Source of the DNA: BD1-7 clade bacterium
Lineage (GTDB): Bacteria > Pseudomonadota > Gammaproteobacteria > Pseudomonadales > DT-91
Length of the DNA: 64,000 nt
Assembly (NCBI GenBank): GCA_902705865.1
Contig: CACSIO010000012.1
Span: 682,001-746,000 of the forward strand
Direction of reading: 5' to 3'
The position numbers and the translations under genes are program-made. Below the pieces are notes generated by a model. That model saw nothing but the letters and a program-made list of their open reading frames with translations. It was not told the DNA's origin and did no database searches. This document shows, in pieces, positions 17,978 through 27,356 of the stretch. How positions within the stretch are numbered: position 1 is the stretch's first letter; each line of letters begins with the position of its first letter.

Positions 17978-18433
17978 ATGATTCGCTCTTTTTTGCTTAT
18001 TTTAATTGTTTTGTGCAGTCAATTGCCGCTGTCGGCGCAAGCTCAAGACGTTTTTCGTTGTCGAGGCCCAGGTGGTGTTGCAGTTTTTCAGGCAACACCC
18101 TGCAAGGATCTTGATGAGGCTGCGGTTCGGGGGCCTTCTCGGGATATGGTCTTGGAGATGCGTCGTTTGGCGAATAAGGGGCGGGCGATTATTGCGGACC
18201 TCGGTGCTGACGTGAACTCTATTAAGCGCTGTCAGAAGTCAATGGTGCCCTTCGTTCGAGAGGTGTCGGCTATAAAAACTCAAGTAATGACGTTGGCTGC
18301 TGAGAGTCGGGAGTTTAAAAATGGGTATGCCGCGTTGGAAGATTGTGCTCAATGTCGGGCGGCTGCGTCGAGTTATTGTCGTCAGGTTGATCAGCATATG
18401 GATCGGGTAATGATGACATTGATGCAATTTTGA
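17978..18433 (+). CDS. Exported DUF4124-like protein
   Basis: The 151-aa product has a clear Sec signal (MIRSFLLILIVLCSQLPLSAQAQ), cleaved near residue 22. It is followed by DVFRCRGPGGVAVFQATPC, the short beta motif of DUF4124, where a substrate called 'VYRCxxxG' is typical. The rest is helical with six more cysteines, including CAQCRAAASSYC, which suggests disulfides in the periplasm. Function unknown. It lies between pepN and rubredoxin with no tight spacing to either. Confidence 0.75.
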   Translation: MIRSFLLILIVLCSQLPLSAQAQDVFRCRGPGGVAVFQATPCKDLDEAAVRGPSRDMVLEMRRLANKGRAIIADLGADVNSIKRCQKSMVPFVREVSAIKTQVMTLAAESREFKNGYAALEDCAQCRAAASSYCRQVDQHMDRVMMTLMQF

Positions 18434-18442
18434 TTTCAGTCA

Positions 18443-18471
18443 TTAAAAAATGGTCTCTTCCCCTGTATAAT
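18443..18471 (+). promoter_or_regulatory. Predicted promoter of the rubredoxin gene
   Basis: A -35 box TTAAAA (4/6) and a perfect -10 TATAAT are separated by 17 bp, 48 bp before the rubredoxin ATG. Confidence 0.6.
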
Positions 18472-18518
18472 GCTGCGAAAAAGCATAAGCCGCTTTTGGT
18501 TTTAGGAGAGAGAATTTA

Positions 18519-18692
18519 ATGAGCGATTTCAAAAAGTACGAATGTGTAATTTGTGGCTTCATTTATGATGAAGAGTTGGGCTGGCCTGATGACGGTATCG
18601 CCCCTGGCACAAAATGGGAAGATGTTCCAGAAGATTGGGAATGCCCAGATTGCAGCATCAGCAAGTATGATTTTGAGATGGTAGAAGCCTAG
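18519..18692 (+). CDS. Rubredoxin
   Basis: A 57-aa single-iron electron carrier. The four Fe ligands are visible as [13 protein letters not shown] near residue 8 and [13 protein letters not shown] near residue 40, with the conserved [20 protein letters not shown] between them. AGGAG lies at a good distance before the ATG, a promoter lies upstream and a terminator downstream, so it is a single-gene unit. Rubredoxins of this kind donate electrons to alkane hydroxylases or take part in oxidative-stress reduction; no partner gene is nearby. Confidence 0.95.
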   Translation: MSDFKKYECVICGFIYDEELGWPDDGIAPGTKWEDVPEDWECPDCSISKYDFEMVEA

Positions 18693-18721
18693 TTTCCAAA
18701 ACCTGGTTGCTAAGCATCGAT

Positions 18722-18750
18722 AAAACCCGGCAATAATGGTCGGGTTTTTT
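18722..18750 (+). terminator. Rho-independent terminator of rubredoxin
   Basis: Stem AAACCCG/CGGGTTT with a loop of about 11 nt, followed by a T-run. Confidence 0.75.
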
Positions 18751-18838
18751 GTGCCTGACATATATTGGGTGCGTTGTTTGATTGGTCTTAGAGTAGAGGT
18801 GTGTTGTTCAGTGGTGGCTTAGTGAAGATCACGCGCAT

Positions 18839-18866
18839 AAAAAAGGCGGCTATTAGCCGCCTTTTC
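18839..18866 (-). terminator. Terminator of gltA
   Basis: A 10-bp stem AAAAGGCGGC/GCCGCCTTTT with loop TATTA, giving a T-run on the minus strand 25 bp after the gltA stop. Its symmetry allows use in both directions. Confidence 0.85.
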
Positions 18867-18890
18867 ACATTTCACTGGTACAGGGATCGA

Positions 18891-20177
18891 TTAACGATCG
18901 CTGATATCAGTAAAGTCACGCTGTGGAGAGCCAGTGTAAAGCTGACGAGGACGACCAATACGGAAGTCACCACTGATCATCTCATGCCAGTGAGCAATCC
19001 AGCCAACGGTACGGCCGACAGCGAAGATAACCGTGAACATGGATGTTGGGATGCCGATAGCCTTCAAGATAATACCTGAATAGAAATCTACGTTCGGGTA
19101 TAGCTTCTTCTCGACGAAGTATTCATCTTCCAGTGCGATTTGCTCTAAGCGCTTGGCGATTTTCAGTAATGGATCATCTTCAAGGCCGAGTTCTGCCAAT
19201 ACTTCATCGGCAGTTTGTTTCATAACTTTCGCGCGAGGGTCGAAGTTTTTGTAAACGCGATGTCCAAAGCCCATCAGGCGGAATGGGTCGTTTTTGTCTT
19301 TTGCGCGTGCAACAAATTCATCGATACGAGACTCGTCTCCGATTTCTTCAAGCATATCCAAAACGGCTTCGTTTGCGCCACCGTGTGATGGGCCCCACAG
19401 TGCAGCAATACCAGCAGCGATACATGCAAATGGGTTTGCACCTGTCGAGCCAGTCAAGCGAACGGTTGAGGTAGAAGCATTTTGCTCGTGATCGGCGTGA
19501 AGTAGGAAGATACGATCCATTGCTTTAGCTAGGATTGGGTTAACGTTGCTATCTTCGCAAGGTGTGCCGAACATCATGTGCAGGAAGTTAGCTGCGTAAT
19601 CCAGATTGTTGTCCGGATACATGAAAGGTTGGCCAACAGAATACTTGTAGCTCATCGCTGCCAAAGTCGGGATCTTAGCGATCAGGCGGAAAGCGGCGAT
19701 TTCGCGGTGCTTCTCATCATTGATATCAAGTGAGTCGTGGTAGAACGCAGATAGTGCGCCAACAACGCCACACATGATTGCCATTGGGTGGGCGTCACGG
19801 CGGAAACCGTTGAACAGATTGTTTATCTGATCGTGAACCATGGTGTGATAACGGATGGTTTCAACGAAGCTTTCTTTCTCTTCCTTGTTCGGCAGTTCTC
19901 CGTAAAGCAGCAAATAGCAGGTTTCAAGATAGTCAGACTGCTCAGCAAGCTGATCAATGGGGTAGCCGCGGTGAAGAAGGATGCCGTTGTTTCCATCAAT
20001 GTATGTGATTTTCGATTCACATGCCGCTGTAGAAACAAAGCCAGGATCAAATGTAAATACACCTTTGCTCGTCAGGCTCCTTACGTCGATGACGTCGGGG
20101 CCGATGGTGCCAGAATAAATAGGGAATTCGACACTTTCTTGCCCCGGAATCTGAAGTGAGGCTTTTTTGTCTGTCAT
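18891..20177 (-). CDS. gltA: Citrate synthase (type II)
   Basis: It condenses acetyl-CoA and oxaloacetate to citrate at the entry of the TCA cycle. The 428 aa show the hexameric, NADH-sensitive gammaproteobacterial type with an N-terminal beta extension. Active-site regions are visible: [16 protein letters not shown] (His264 equivalent), [15 protein letters not shown] (His305 equivalent), and the C-terminal FYSGIIL (Asp362 equivalent). AGGAG precedes the ATG. It diverges from sdhCDAB across a 603-bp control region. A predicted promoter 286 bp upstream implies a long leader. Confidence 0.97.
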   Translation of the reverse strand: MTDKKASLQIPGQESVEFPIYSGTIGPDVIDVRSLTSKGVFTFDPGFVSTAACESKITYIDGNNGILLHRGYPIDQLAEQSDYLETCYLLLYGELPNKEEKESFVETIRYHTMVHDQINNLFNGFRRDAHPMAIMCGVVGALSAFYHDSLDINDEKHREIAAFRLIAKIPTLAAMSYKYSVGQPFMYPDNNLDYAANFLHMMFGTPCEDSNVNPILAKAMDRIFLLHADHEQNASTSTVRLTGSTGANPFACIAAGIAALWGPSHGGANEAVLDMLEEIGDESRIDEFVARAKDKNDPFRLMGFGHRVYKNFDPRAKVMKQTADEVLAELGLEDDPLLKIAKRLEQIALEDEYFVEKKLYPNVDFYSGIILKAIGIPTSMFTVIFAVGRTVGWIAHWHEMISGDFRIGRPRQLYTGSPQRDFTDISDR

Positions 20178-20377
20178 TACAAACTCCTAGATAGATAACT
20201 TCTCGGTGTATAAATGCTGTACTGGCTGCATTTATTAAATATTACAGCCAATCAAGATTCCCGGTGATCTCTCTCGTATGTCTTGCGGATCGCTCGGGTT
20301 TCATTGGTTTCGCCAAGGAATAATTTTCGACCCTTGCAACGAAATACCGGCCCCGTTTTTCGCTTTGATGTTGGATA

Positions 20378-20403
20378 AGCAATTTAATTGTTCGTAAATT
20401 GCT
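20378..20403 (-). repeat. Perfect 9-bp inverted repeat inside the predicted gltA leader
   Basis: Arms AGCAATTTA and TAAATTGCT with an 8-nt loop. There is no T-run after it on the minus strand, so it is not a simple terminator; a leader RNA structure or protein site is possible. Confidence 0.4.
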
Positions 20404-20462
20404 CAAACGCCTTTAAAACTGCGGAAAATTGGCCGCTAAAGCCGACCTTTTGGGGTGTCCAT

Positions 20463-20490
20463 ACTATAGAGCGAAATCATTAATTGTCAA
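20463..20490 (-). promoter_or_regulatory. Predicted gltA promoter
   Basis: On the minus strand a perfect -35 TTGACA (20490-20485) and a -10 TATAGT (20468-20463, 5/6) are spaced by 16 bp. The start would fall near 20456, leaving a leader of about 280 nt. Confidence 0.6.
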
Positions 20491-20648
20491 TCGCGGGAAA
20501 GAGCCATCAGGCGGAGCTTTTCATTAAACATTGTGTTAGATCAATGATTCCGTTTGAGGGCACTAAAATTGACCGTAAGATGCTGTTTTGGTGCATTTCT
20601 GTCATTTGGTCAGGAACTGATCAATACTGCTTATGGTCACCCGTTTGT

Positions 20649-20677
20649 TTGAATTTGTCATCCCTAGACCCTATAAT
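20649..20677 (+). promoter_or_regulatory. Predicted sdhCDAB promoter
   Basis: A -35 box TTGAAT (4/6) and a perfect -10 TATAAT spaced by 17 bp. Transcription would begin near 20684, just before a 20-bp palindrome. Confidence 0.6.
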
Positions 20678-20685
20678 GCAGCGCG

Positions 20686-20705
20686 GAATTAAGCCGGCTT
20701 AATTC
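20686..20705. repeat. Perfect 20-bp palindrome at the sdh transcription start
   Basis: Arms GAATTAAGCC and GGCTTAATTC abut with no spacer and begin about 2 nt after the predicted start site. This fits an operator that blocks promoter clearance, or a 5' hairpin protecting the mRNA. Confidence 0.5.
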
Positions 20706-20712
20706 TGTATAG

Positions 20713-20734
20713 TATGAACAGTTATATGTTCATA
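20713..20734. repeat. 8-6-8 inverted repeat in the sdh leader
   Basis: Arms TATGAACA and TGTTCATA separated by GTTATA, 47 bp before the sdhC start. The spacing resembles a dimeric regulator site. Confidence 0.4.
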
Positions 20735-20780
20735 AACATAACGCCGCTTTATTTAAGGGCATAACGAGAAGAGCAAGGCC

Positions 20781-21158
20781 GTGAAAGATAATAGACCTGT
20801 AAACCTCGATATCTCGACTATCAAACTGCCGATTACTGCGTATGCATCGATCCTGCATCGTATCTCAGGTGTAGCTGTATTTGTTGGCATAGCTGTTTTG
20901 TTATGCCTGCTAGACAGCAGCCTGCAATCAGCAGAAAGCTTTGATAGCGTGAAGTCGTCATTGACTGACAGCTTTCTTTTGAAAGCCGTTGTTTGGCTTG
21001 TTGTCAGTGGTTTGATCTACCACACCACAGCAGGCGTAAAGCACCTAATAATGGATCTTGGTATTGGTGAGACATTGGAAGGTGGCAAGAAAGGCGCCAC
21101 TATCACTTTAGCTAGTGCTGCAATCTTGATTGTATTAGCAGGAGTTTGGATATGGTAA
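20781..21158 (+). CDS. sdhC: Succinate dehydrogenase cytochrome b556 subunit
   Basis: An inner-membrane anchor of complex II. The 125-aa protein has three hydrophobic helices. KLPITAYASILHRISGVA carries the conserved Ser and Arg of the quinone site. YHTTAGVKHLIMDLG holds the haem b histidine. It starts with GTG. The stop overlaps the sdhD start by 7 nt. It is first gene of sdhCDAB. Confidence 0.95.
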   Translation: MKDNRPVNLDISTIKLPITAYASILHRISGVAVFVGIAVLLCLLDSSLQSAESFDSVKSSLTDSFLLKAVVWLVVSGLIYHTTAGVKHLIMDLGIGETLEGGKKGATITLASAAILIVLAGVWIW

Positions 21159-21517
21159 CTCAGGTAACTAACTTTGGCCGCAGCGGTCTCGCTGATTGGC
21201 TTGTTCAACGTGCAACAGCCGTTATTATGCTGGCTTACCTTGTATTTATGGTAGGTTATTTGGTCAGTAACCCCGACCTCACTTTTGATCAATGGAAGGC
21301 CTTGTTTGATCAAACGTGGATGGCTGCTTTCAGCACGGCGACGTTGCTAGCTATCGTTGCTCACGCGTGGATCGGTTTGTGGGCAGTTTCAACAGACTAT
21401 ATGACAACCCGTATGATGGGAGCCAAGGCTACTGTTGTTCGTCTTGCATTCCAGGCTGGTTATTCAATTATTCTGTTTTATTACCTCGTTTGGGGTATCA
21501 AGATTTTGTGGGGTTAA
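21152..21517 (+). CDS. sdhD: Succinate dehydrogenase membrane anchor subunit
   Basis: A 121-aa membrane anchor that together with SdhC holds haem b and binds ubiquinone. Three hydrophobic helices are visible. HAWIGLWAVSTDYM contains the haem histidine and the conserved Asp-Tyr pair of the quinone site. I prefer the ATG at 21152, which has AGGAG upstream, over an in-frame TTG at 21146. It overlaps sdhC by 7 nt and is followed by sdhA after 3 nt. Confidence 0.95.
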   Translation: MVTQVTNFGRSGLADWLVQRATAVIMLAYLVFMVGYLVSNPDLTFDQWKALFDQTWMAAFSTATLLAIVAHAWIGLWAVSTDYMTTRMMGAKATVVRLAFQAGYSIILFYYLVWGIKILWG

Positions 21518-21520
21518 TTC

Positions 21521-23290
21521 ATGGCTATTCGTACGATTTCATTTGACGGTGTGATCGTTGGCGGTGGCGGCGCTGGTATGCGCGCTGCACTGCAACTTGC
21601 ACAGTCAGGCTATAAGACAGCCGTAATTTCTAAAGTCTTCCCGACGCGTTCTCATACGGTATCTGCTCAGGGTGGTATTACCTGTGCGATTGCATCAGAT
21701 GATCCGAATGATGATTGGCGTTGGCACATGTACGATACCGTTAAAGGCTCCGATTATATCGGTGACCAAGACGCTATCGAATATATGTGTTCTGTAGGCC
21801 CTCAGGCTGTATTTGAGCTGGATCACATGGGTCTTCCTTTCTCTCGTACCGAAGAGGGTCGTATTTATCAGCGTCCTTTCGGTGGTCAGTCTAAAAACTT
21901 TGGTGAAGGCGGACAGGCAGCTCGTACTTGTGCAGCGGCTGACCGTACTGGCCATGCATTGTTGCATACGTTGTATCAAGGCAATATTAAAGCGAATACC
22001 GTTTTCATGAATGAATGGTTCGCAGTCGATATTGTTAAAAATGATGACAATGTTGTTGTTGGTGTTATTGCAATTTGCATGGAAACCGGCGAAACCGTTT
22101 TTGTTGAATCAAAAGCAACTGTTTTTGCAACCGGTGGCGCAGGTCGTATTTATGCGTCGACAACGAATGCTCACATCAATACCGGTGATGGTATCGGCAT
22201 GGCACTTCGTGCTGGTTTCCCGGTACAAGATATCGAGATGTGGCAGTTCCACCCGACCGGCATTTATGGCGCTGGGGTATTGGTTACTGAGGGTTGTCGT
22301 GGTGAAGGTGGTTACCTGATCAATAAAGACGGCGAACGTTTCATGGAGCGTTACGCGCCGAATGCTAAAGATTTAGCCGGTCGCGATGTTGTTGCGCGCT
22401 CAATGACGCTTGAGATTCTCGAAGGCCGCGGCTGTGGGCCTGATGGTGATCATGTCTACCTGAAGATGGATCACTTGGGCGAAGAAGTTCTACACAGTCG
22501 TTTGCCGGGTATTTGTGAGTTATCGATCACTTTCGCACATGCTGACCCTGTTACTGCGCCAATTCCTGTTATTCCGACATGTCACTATATGATGGGTGGT
22601 ATTCCAACTAACGTTGACGGGCAAGCATTAACTCAAGATGCTGAAGGTAACGATACTGTTATTGACGGCCTGTATGCTTGTGGTGAAGTAGCTTGTGTAT
22701 CTGTTCACGGTGCAAACCGACTGGGCGGTAACTCATTGCTCGATTTGGTTGTATTTGGTCGTGCATCGGGTCTGTTTATCGAGAAGTCTTTGCGTGCGGG
22801 TATAGATCATCGTACTGCTTCAGAGGCAAACATTGACGCGGCTATGGCGCGTTTGAATCGTTTGAATAGCTCGAAAGACGGCGAAACTGTTCCTGAATTG
22901 CGTAAAGAGTTACAGAGCATCATGCAGAACCACTTTGGCGTGTTCCGTCGTGGTGACTTTATGCAGGAAGGTATTAAGAAGCTTGCTGATCTCCGTACAC
23001 GCATTGAAAATATATATCTTGATGACAAGTCAGATGTGTTCAACACAGCACGTATTGAGGCGTTAGAGCTTCAAAACTTGTTCGAGGTTGCTGAGGCAAC
23101 TGCGATTGCTGCTGAAGAGCGCAAAGAAAGTCGCGGTGCACACGCGCGTGATGACTTCCAAGACCGTGATGACGAAAACTGGTTGTGTCACTCTATGTTC
23201 TTCCCAGCTGACAAGCGCATTGCCAAACGCGCTGTGAACTTCAAGCCGAAGACTGTAGATACTTTCCAACCTAAAGCACGCGTATATTAA
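21521..23290 (+). CDS. sdhA: Succinate dehydrogenase flavoprotein subunit
   Basis: The catalytic subunit that oxidises succinate to fumarate. The 589 aa begin with the FAD dinucleotide motif [27 protein letters not shown] holds the histidine that covalently binds FAD. Later segments include [15 protein letters not shown] with the substrate-binding His and Thr, the active-site Arg region [13 protein letters not shown], and [20 protein letters not shown]. The C-terminus ends in the expected KPRVY-like KARVY. Length and order are those of the complex II operon. Confidence 0.98.
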   Translation: MAIRTISFDGVIVGGGGAGMRAALQLAQSGYKTAVISKVFPTRSHTVSAQGGITCAIASDDPNDDWRWHMYDTVKGSDYIGDQDAIEYMCSVGPQAVFELDHMGLPFSRTEEGRIYQRPFGGQSKNFGEGGQAARTCAAADRTGHALLHTLYQGNIKANTVFMNEWFAVDIVKNDDNVVVGVIAICMETGETVFVESKATVFATGGAGRIYASTTNAHINTGDGIGMALRAGFPVQDIEMWQFHPTGIYGAGVLVTEGCRGEGGYLINKDGERFMERYAPNAKDLAGRDVVARSMTLEILEGRGCGPDGDHVYLKMDHLGEEVLHSRLPGICELSITFAHADPVTAPIPVIPTCHYMMGGIPTNVDGQALTQDAEGNDTVIDGLYACGEVACVSVHGANRLGGNSLLDLVVFGRASGLFIEKSLRAGIDHRTASEANIDAAMARLNRLNSSKDGETVPELRKELQSIMQNHFGVFRRGDFMQEGIKKLADLRTRIENIYLDDKSDVFNTARIEALELQNLFEVAEATAIAAEERKESRGAHARDDFQDRDDENWLCHSMFFPADKRIAKRAVNFKPKTVDTFQPKARVY

Positions 23291-23301
23291 GGGGCAACGA
23301 T

Positions 23302-24009
23302 ATGTTAAAGGTAAGTGTTTATCGTTATAACCCAGAATCGGACAAAGAGCCGTACATGAAGGACTATGAAGTCGATACCCAAGGTAAAGACTTAATGGTT
23401 CTGGACGTTCTGGAGTTATTGAAAGAAACAGATTCTAGCTTAGCTATTCGCCGCTCTTGCCGTGAGGGTGTTTGTGGTTCGGATGGTATGAACATTAATG
23501 GTAAGAATGGCTTGGCGTGCATAACACCGCTTTCTGAGGCATGCCCAGGTGGTGGCGAGTTAGTTTTGCGTCCGTTGCCAGGCTTACCGGTTGTACGTGA
23601 CTTGATCATCGATATGACCATGTTCTACAAACAGTATGAGAAGATTAAGCCATACCTGATCAACGACACACCAGCACCTGCTATCGAGCGTTTGCAGTCT
23701 CCTGAAGACCGTGCACATCTTGATGGGCTTTATGAGTGTATTTTGTGTGCATGTTGTTCAACAGCATGTCCGTCGTTCTGGTGGAACCCTGATCGCTTTA
23801 TCGGCCCATCTGGTTTGCTACAAGCGTATCGTTTCCTGATCGATAGTCGTGATACGGCTACTGAAGAGCGTTTGGCTGGCCTTGATGATCCATTCAGTGT
23901 ATTCCGTTGCCACGGTATCCAGAACTGTGTTCAGGTTTGTCCGAAAGGTTTGAACCCGACAAAAGCAATCGGTCATATCCGAAATATGCTTTTGGCTCAG
24001 GGTGCATAA
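23302..24009 (+). CDS. sdhB: Succinate dehydrogenase iron-sulfur subunit
   Basis: It passes electrons from FAD to quinone through three clusters. The 2Fe-2S ligands are in SCREGVCGSDGMNINGKNGL and the following AC. The 4Fe-4S ligands are in CILCACCSTACPSFWW, and the 3Fe-4S ligands in CHGIQNCVQVCPKGLNP. The 235-aa length is normal. A strong terminator follows, so the operon ends here; the sucAB genes that often follow sdhB are absent. Confidence 0.97.
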   Translation: MLKVSVYRYNPESDKEPYMKDYEVDTQGKDLMVLDVLELLKETDSSLAIRRSCREGVCGSDGMNINGKNGLACITPLSEACPGGGELVLRPLPGLPVVRDLIIDMTMFYKQYEKIKPYLINDTPAPAIERLQSPEDRAHLDGLYECILCACCSTACPSFWWNPDRFIGPSGLLQAYRFLIDSRDTATEERLAGLDDPFSVFRCHGIQNCVQVCPKGLNPTKAIGHIRNMLLAQGA

Positions 24010-24033
24010 AACCTTCGTTATACGATGATATTT

Positions 24034-24060
24034 AAAACCAGCCCTTAGGCTGGTTTTTTT
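24034..24060 (+). terminator. Terminator of sdhCDAB
   Basis: Stem AAAACCAGCC/GGCTGGTTTT with loop CTTA followed by a run of T. Confidence 0.9.
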
Positions 24061-24086
24061 ATGCCTACTGATTGGCCGAGAAAGGT

Positions 24087-24716
24087 TCAGCTCATGATTG
24101 TTTTGATGCCGAAATAGGTACCTAGGCCAAGAAGAATGCTGTTGGTCGCCACCGCAGCGAGAATAAGCCCCATCACGCGAGATACAATAGATGCGCCAGT
24201 TTCGCCGATGAATCGGTAGATTACTGATGCCGCCAGCAACAAGAGTAGGGTGATGCCAAGTACAGCCAACATGATGACTGTAGTAACACTTTGATCAACA
24301 AACGAAAATCGGTTGTTATCCGTAAGAAGGACCACAGTAACCATAGCACCGGGAGATGCGATTGATGGAATAGCTAATGGAAATACAGCGCTGTGCATGC
24401 CTTTGGTGATCATATGAATCTCTTGTTCCGGTTTACTCTGACCAAAAATCATCGTCATCGCAAACACAAACAGAACGATACCCCCGGCAATTTGAAACGC
24501 TGAGAGCGGTATTCCCATTGAGTCCAGTAATACCTGGCCAACAAGAATAAAGAACATAAGTACGCCCCCCGCAATGAGTATCCCTGCGAAGGCGAGCTTT
24601 CTTAATTCGCTCTCTCGGCTTCCTGACGCAACGGCCAGAAACACAGGAATTGTTCCCACAGGGTCAATGACTGCCCAGAGCACAATAAATTGGCTGACTA
24701 GATTATCCAATAACAT
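24087..24716 (-). CDS. MarC family integral membrane protein
   Basis: A 209-aa inner-membrane protein with six hydrophobic segments. LWAVIDPVGTIPVFLAV near the N-terminus and PLAIPSIASPGAMVTVVLL in the middle are the two MarC (UPF0056) signatures. The molecular function of the family is not settled; E. coli MarC was once linked to antibiotic resistance, but this was not upheld. It converges with sdhB and diverges from the multicopper oxidase gene. Confidence 0.92.
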   Translation of the reverse strand: MLLDNLVSQFIVLWAVIDPVGTIPVFLAVASGSRESELRKLAFAGILIAGGVLMFFILVGQVLLDSMGIPLSAFQIAGGIVLFVFAMTMIFGQSKPEQEIHMITKGMHSAVFPLAIPSIASPGAMVTVVLLTDNNRFSFVDQSVTTVIMLAVLGITLLLLLAASVIYRFIGETGASIVSRVMGLILAAVATNSILLGLGTYFGIKTIMS

Positions 24717-24839
24717 TCTAAAACCTCCGCCCTATACACTAATGGTGATTTGGGCGATCAACAAGCATTTGCCTTGCCGTTGATCATCTGGCTGCTATTT
24801 TTATTCCTATTCTTAAATAATAAAAATGGAGTTTGTTAG

Positions 24840-26540
24840 ATGCCTACGCGTCGAGGGTTTCTTCAGCTGGGGTTTGCAGTTGGCTCCTCATCAGCTTTAT
24901 CCGGAAAGGCAGCCGCTGAGCTTATCGCTCCAGATGGTTTGGTGCCCAGCGTGGTTGCGCAACCAAGCCCACCTGCCACTCCCTTTGCCGATCCACTTTA
25001 CATTATGCCGATAGCTCAACCGGTGGATGTTTCGGAACTTATCCCCGCACCTGATCCCGCCCGTCACCAGAGATATGACGAGCTAGAGCCACAAAAATTC
25101 TATGTCGAAGAGATTAATGAGTTTACTTGGCAATACCATAGCGACCCGCCATATAACCAAGGTAGCTGGGGGTGGGGCTTTAACGGGTTAGTCCCTGGGG
25201 CAACCTATATTGCGCACTATGGAGAGCCGGTATTGGTACGCCGCATTAATCGGCTGCCGAGTTTGCAGGAAACTCGCGTGAAATTTGCGCTGCCATCGCC
25301 AAGTATTCATCTTCACAATGCGCATACTGCCTCAGAAAGCGATGGGTTTCCGACTGACTTCTTCAATCCAGGCGAGTTTTGGGATCATCATTATGGAAAC
25401 TTTCCTGCGGGTAATGATCCCCGTGAAAAACTGACGACACTCTGGTATCACGACCATCGGATGGATTTTACTGCGCCGAATGTTTATGCCGGTTTAGCAG
25501 GCTTCTATCTCTTGTTTGATGAAAACGATACAGGTAATGAGAACGATACACGACCGAGTGCGTGGCGTTTACCCAGCGGAGATTACGACATTCCCCTGAT
25601 GCTGCATGACGTGCAGTTCGATGAAAACGGCCAGGTTGTTTGGGATTTTTTTAATCGAGAGCCTGTTTTCACCACTATCAACGGCATGCTCGGCGACAAA
25701 ATTACCGTGAATCGCAAGATTCAGCCCTATCTTGACGTTGAGCCGCGTAAGTATCGCTTTCGCATACTGAATGGGGGGCCGTCACGATTTTATGATCTCC
25801 ATATGCAGCCGCAGACTGGTGCTGATGCTGAAGAATTGAACTTTACTGTGGTCACGACAGACGGAAACTTTTTGCGTCACCCGATTGTATTGAGTAACTT
25901 GGAAGTCGCTGTGGCCCAGCGCTATGACGTGATTGTAGATTTCAGTGCCTTCAAACCAGGTGATGAAATAATTCTCTTTAACCAACTTGAAATGCGACCT
26001 GACGGAGCAGGCCCCAGTGGCCGAAAGCTTGATAATGCCGTTGAAAATGCGGTGATTAAATTCAATGTTGGAGCATTAAAGTCGGCTGACAATAGCCGGA
26101 TTCCTGAGTTTTTTAGAGATTTCCCCCCGATCAATATGTCCGAGGTTGTTCGCGAACGTCTGTTTGTTTTTGACTCTGATAACGGGCTTTGGACGATTAA
26201 TGGGCGGTTGATGGATCCGAATCGAATTGATATGGCTTTTGAGCAAGGCACCGCTGAAATATGGACATTCCGAAATGCTGGTGCTGGCTGGGCGCATCCG
26301 GTCCATAGTCATTTCGAAGAATGCATGGTGATAGAGAAGAATGGCGAACCTGTTGATCTGGATTCTGTGCATGGTGGTCGCAAAGATATGCTGGTGTTGG
26401 GGCCAAATGACGAAATCAAACTCTTTATTAGGGAGCGTGATTTCTTGGGTAAATATGTCATGCATTGCCATAACGTAGTGCATGAAGATCACGCCATGAT
26501 GATTCGGTGGGACATAGTTGAGCCGGGCCAGGGATATTGA
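24840..26540 (+). CDS. Tat-exported multicopper oxidase
   Basis: A 566-aa periplasmic copper oxidase. The N-terminus MPTRRGFLQLGFAVG is a twin-arginine signal with cleavage likely after AAA. All four copper motifs are present: HLHNAH from residue 157, WYHDH from residue 202, HPVHSH from residue 486, and HCHNVVHEDHAM from residue 542. Cys543, His548 and Met553 are the type 1 copper ligands. The wide size and layout resemble CotA/bilirubin-oxidase-like three-domain enzymes. The substrate may be Cu(I), Mn(II) or a phenol; the sequence does not decide. It is the first of five co-directional genes for exported redox proteins. Confidence 0.93.
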   Translation: MPTRRGFLQLGFAVGSSSALSGKAAAELIAPDGLVPSVVAQPSPPATPFADPLYIMPIAQPVDVSELIPAPDPARHQRYDELEPQKFYVEEINEFTWQYHSDPPYNQGSWGWGFNGLVPGATYIAHYGEPVLVRRINRLPSLQETRVKFALPSPSIHLHNAHTASESDGFPTDFFNPGEFWDHHYGNFPAGNDPREKLTTLWYHDHRMDFTAPNVYAGLAGFYLLFDENDTGNENDTRPSAWRLPSGDYDIPLMLHDVQFDENGQVVWDFFNREPVFTTINGMLGDKITVNRKIQPYLDVEPRKYRFRILNGGPSRFYDLHMQPQTGADAEELNFTVVTTDGNFLRHPIVLSNLEVAVAQRYDVIVDFSAFKPGDEIILFNQLEMRPDGAGPSGRKLDNAVENAVIKFNVGALKSADNSRIPEFFRDFPPINMSEVVRERLFVFDSDNGLWTINGRLMDPNRIDMAFEQGTAEIWTFRNAGAGWAHPVHSHFEECMVIEKNGEPVDLDSVHGGRKDMLVLGPNDEIKLFIRERDFLGKYVMHCHNVVHEDHAMMIRWDIVEPGQGY

Positions 26541-26571
26541 GCCGCAGAGATACTAGATAATGAGGTTACGA

Positions 26572-27273
26572 ATGGATAAAAGAGCCTTTTTAGGATTGGT
26601 TGGGGGGGCTGCACTTGTCGCGCCAGTGGGGTTGCATTTACTGGGTTCGGGAGCAGGACAAAATAATTCTGATAGTAGCTTGGCGGGAATAAATCCTGAC
26701 GCTGGAGAAGTGCCGCCAACACAAGGGCGCGGTGGTAATAGGGCGCTGTCTACCCGATTGCAAGATCAGTTTGGCAATATCCATCGTCTGTTTTCTGACC
26801 AGCCCGATGAGCACATTACATTGATGCACTTTATGTCGTTGGATGGCCTAGAGCGCAGCGGCAAGGTTGAAAACTTAAAAGCTATCGCTGGACACTTGAA
26901 GGATGACCTTAATAGAGACGTACGGCTGTACACAATTACCACGCAGCCCGATATTGATACGCAGTCTGAACTGTTTGCATTTTCTGACCGGCATCAATTA
27001 CCCGAAGGTTGGTATCTATTGACCGGTAGTTGGGTGGATGTTTTTCGTATTGGAGACAAGTTCACTAAAGGGCATTGGCACCATAACTCAGCTGATGAAG
27101 CACAGCGGGTTAGCACCAACTTGTTGCACTACGGTTTGCCTAAGCACGGCCTTTGGGGGGCATTCGGGATTGGAACTGAGCCGGAGTTTGCGGCAAGTCG
27201 GGTGAGTTGGCTCAAAGGTGCTTTGGTTAAGCAGGACGAACTAACACGAGCGGGGCCCTCGATTCTGGCATAG
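26572..27273 (+). CDS. SCO1/thioredoxin-fold-like exported protein lacking all cysteines
   Basis: The 233-aa product has an N-terminal hydrophobic segment (RAFLGLVGGAALVAPVGLHLL) that acts as signal or anchor. The rest resembles the SCO/thioredoxin fold: LQDQFGNIHRLFSDQ, then ITLMHFMSLDGLERSG where SCO proteins have the copper pair CxxxCP, then RLYTITTQPDIDTQSEL. It has no cysteine at all, and a KGHWHHN segment occurs where a His may remain. The ATG at 26572 (GAGG upstream) is preferred over 26560. It lies 31 nt after the oxidase gene. Probably a degenerate SCO paralogue with a structural or binding role. Confidence 0.7.
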   Translation: MDKRAFLGLVGGAALVAPVGLHLLGSGAGQNNSDSSLAGINPDAGEVPPTQGRGGNRALSTRLQDQFGNIHRLFSDQPDEHITLMHFMSLDGLERSGKVENLKAIAGHLKDDLNRDVRLYTITTQPDIDTQSELFAFSDRHQLPEGWYLLTGSWVDVFRIGDKFTKGHWHHNSADEAQRVSTNLLHYGLPKHGLWGAFGIGTEPEFAASRVSWLKGALVKQDELTRAGPSILA

Positions 27274-27356
27274 CTGGACGATCGGTCCGAAGGCAATGAC
27301 AAGTCCGATAGGGTAATAATTCATTTGAAAATTATTTTGCACGTTGGGGGTAACTA

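Larger units (their letters stand above)
20178..20780. other. Divergent control region between gltA and sdhC
   Basis: No gene is seen in these 603 bp. They hold a gltA promoter, an sdh promoter, a hairpin in the gltA leader (20378-20403) and two inverted repeats in the sdh leader (20686-20705 and 20713-20734), listed separately. Confidence 0.7.
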
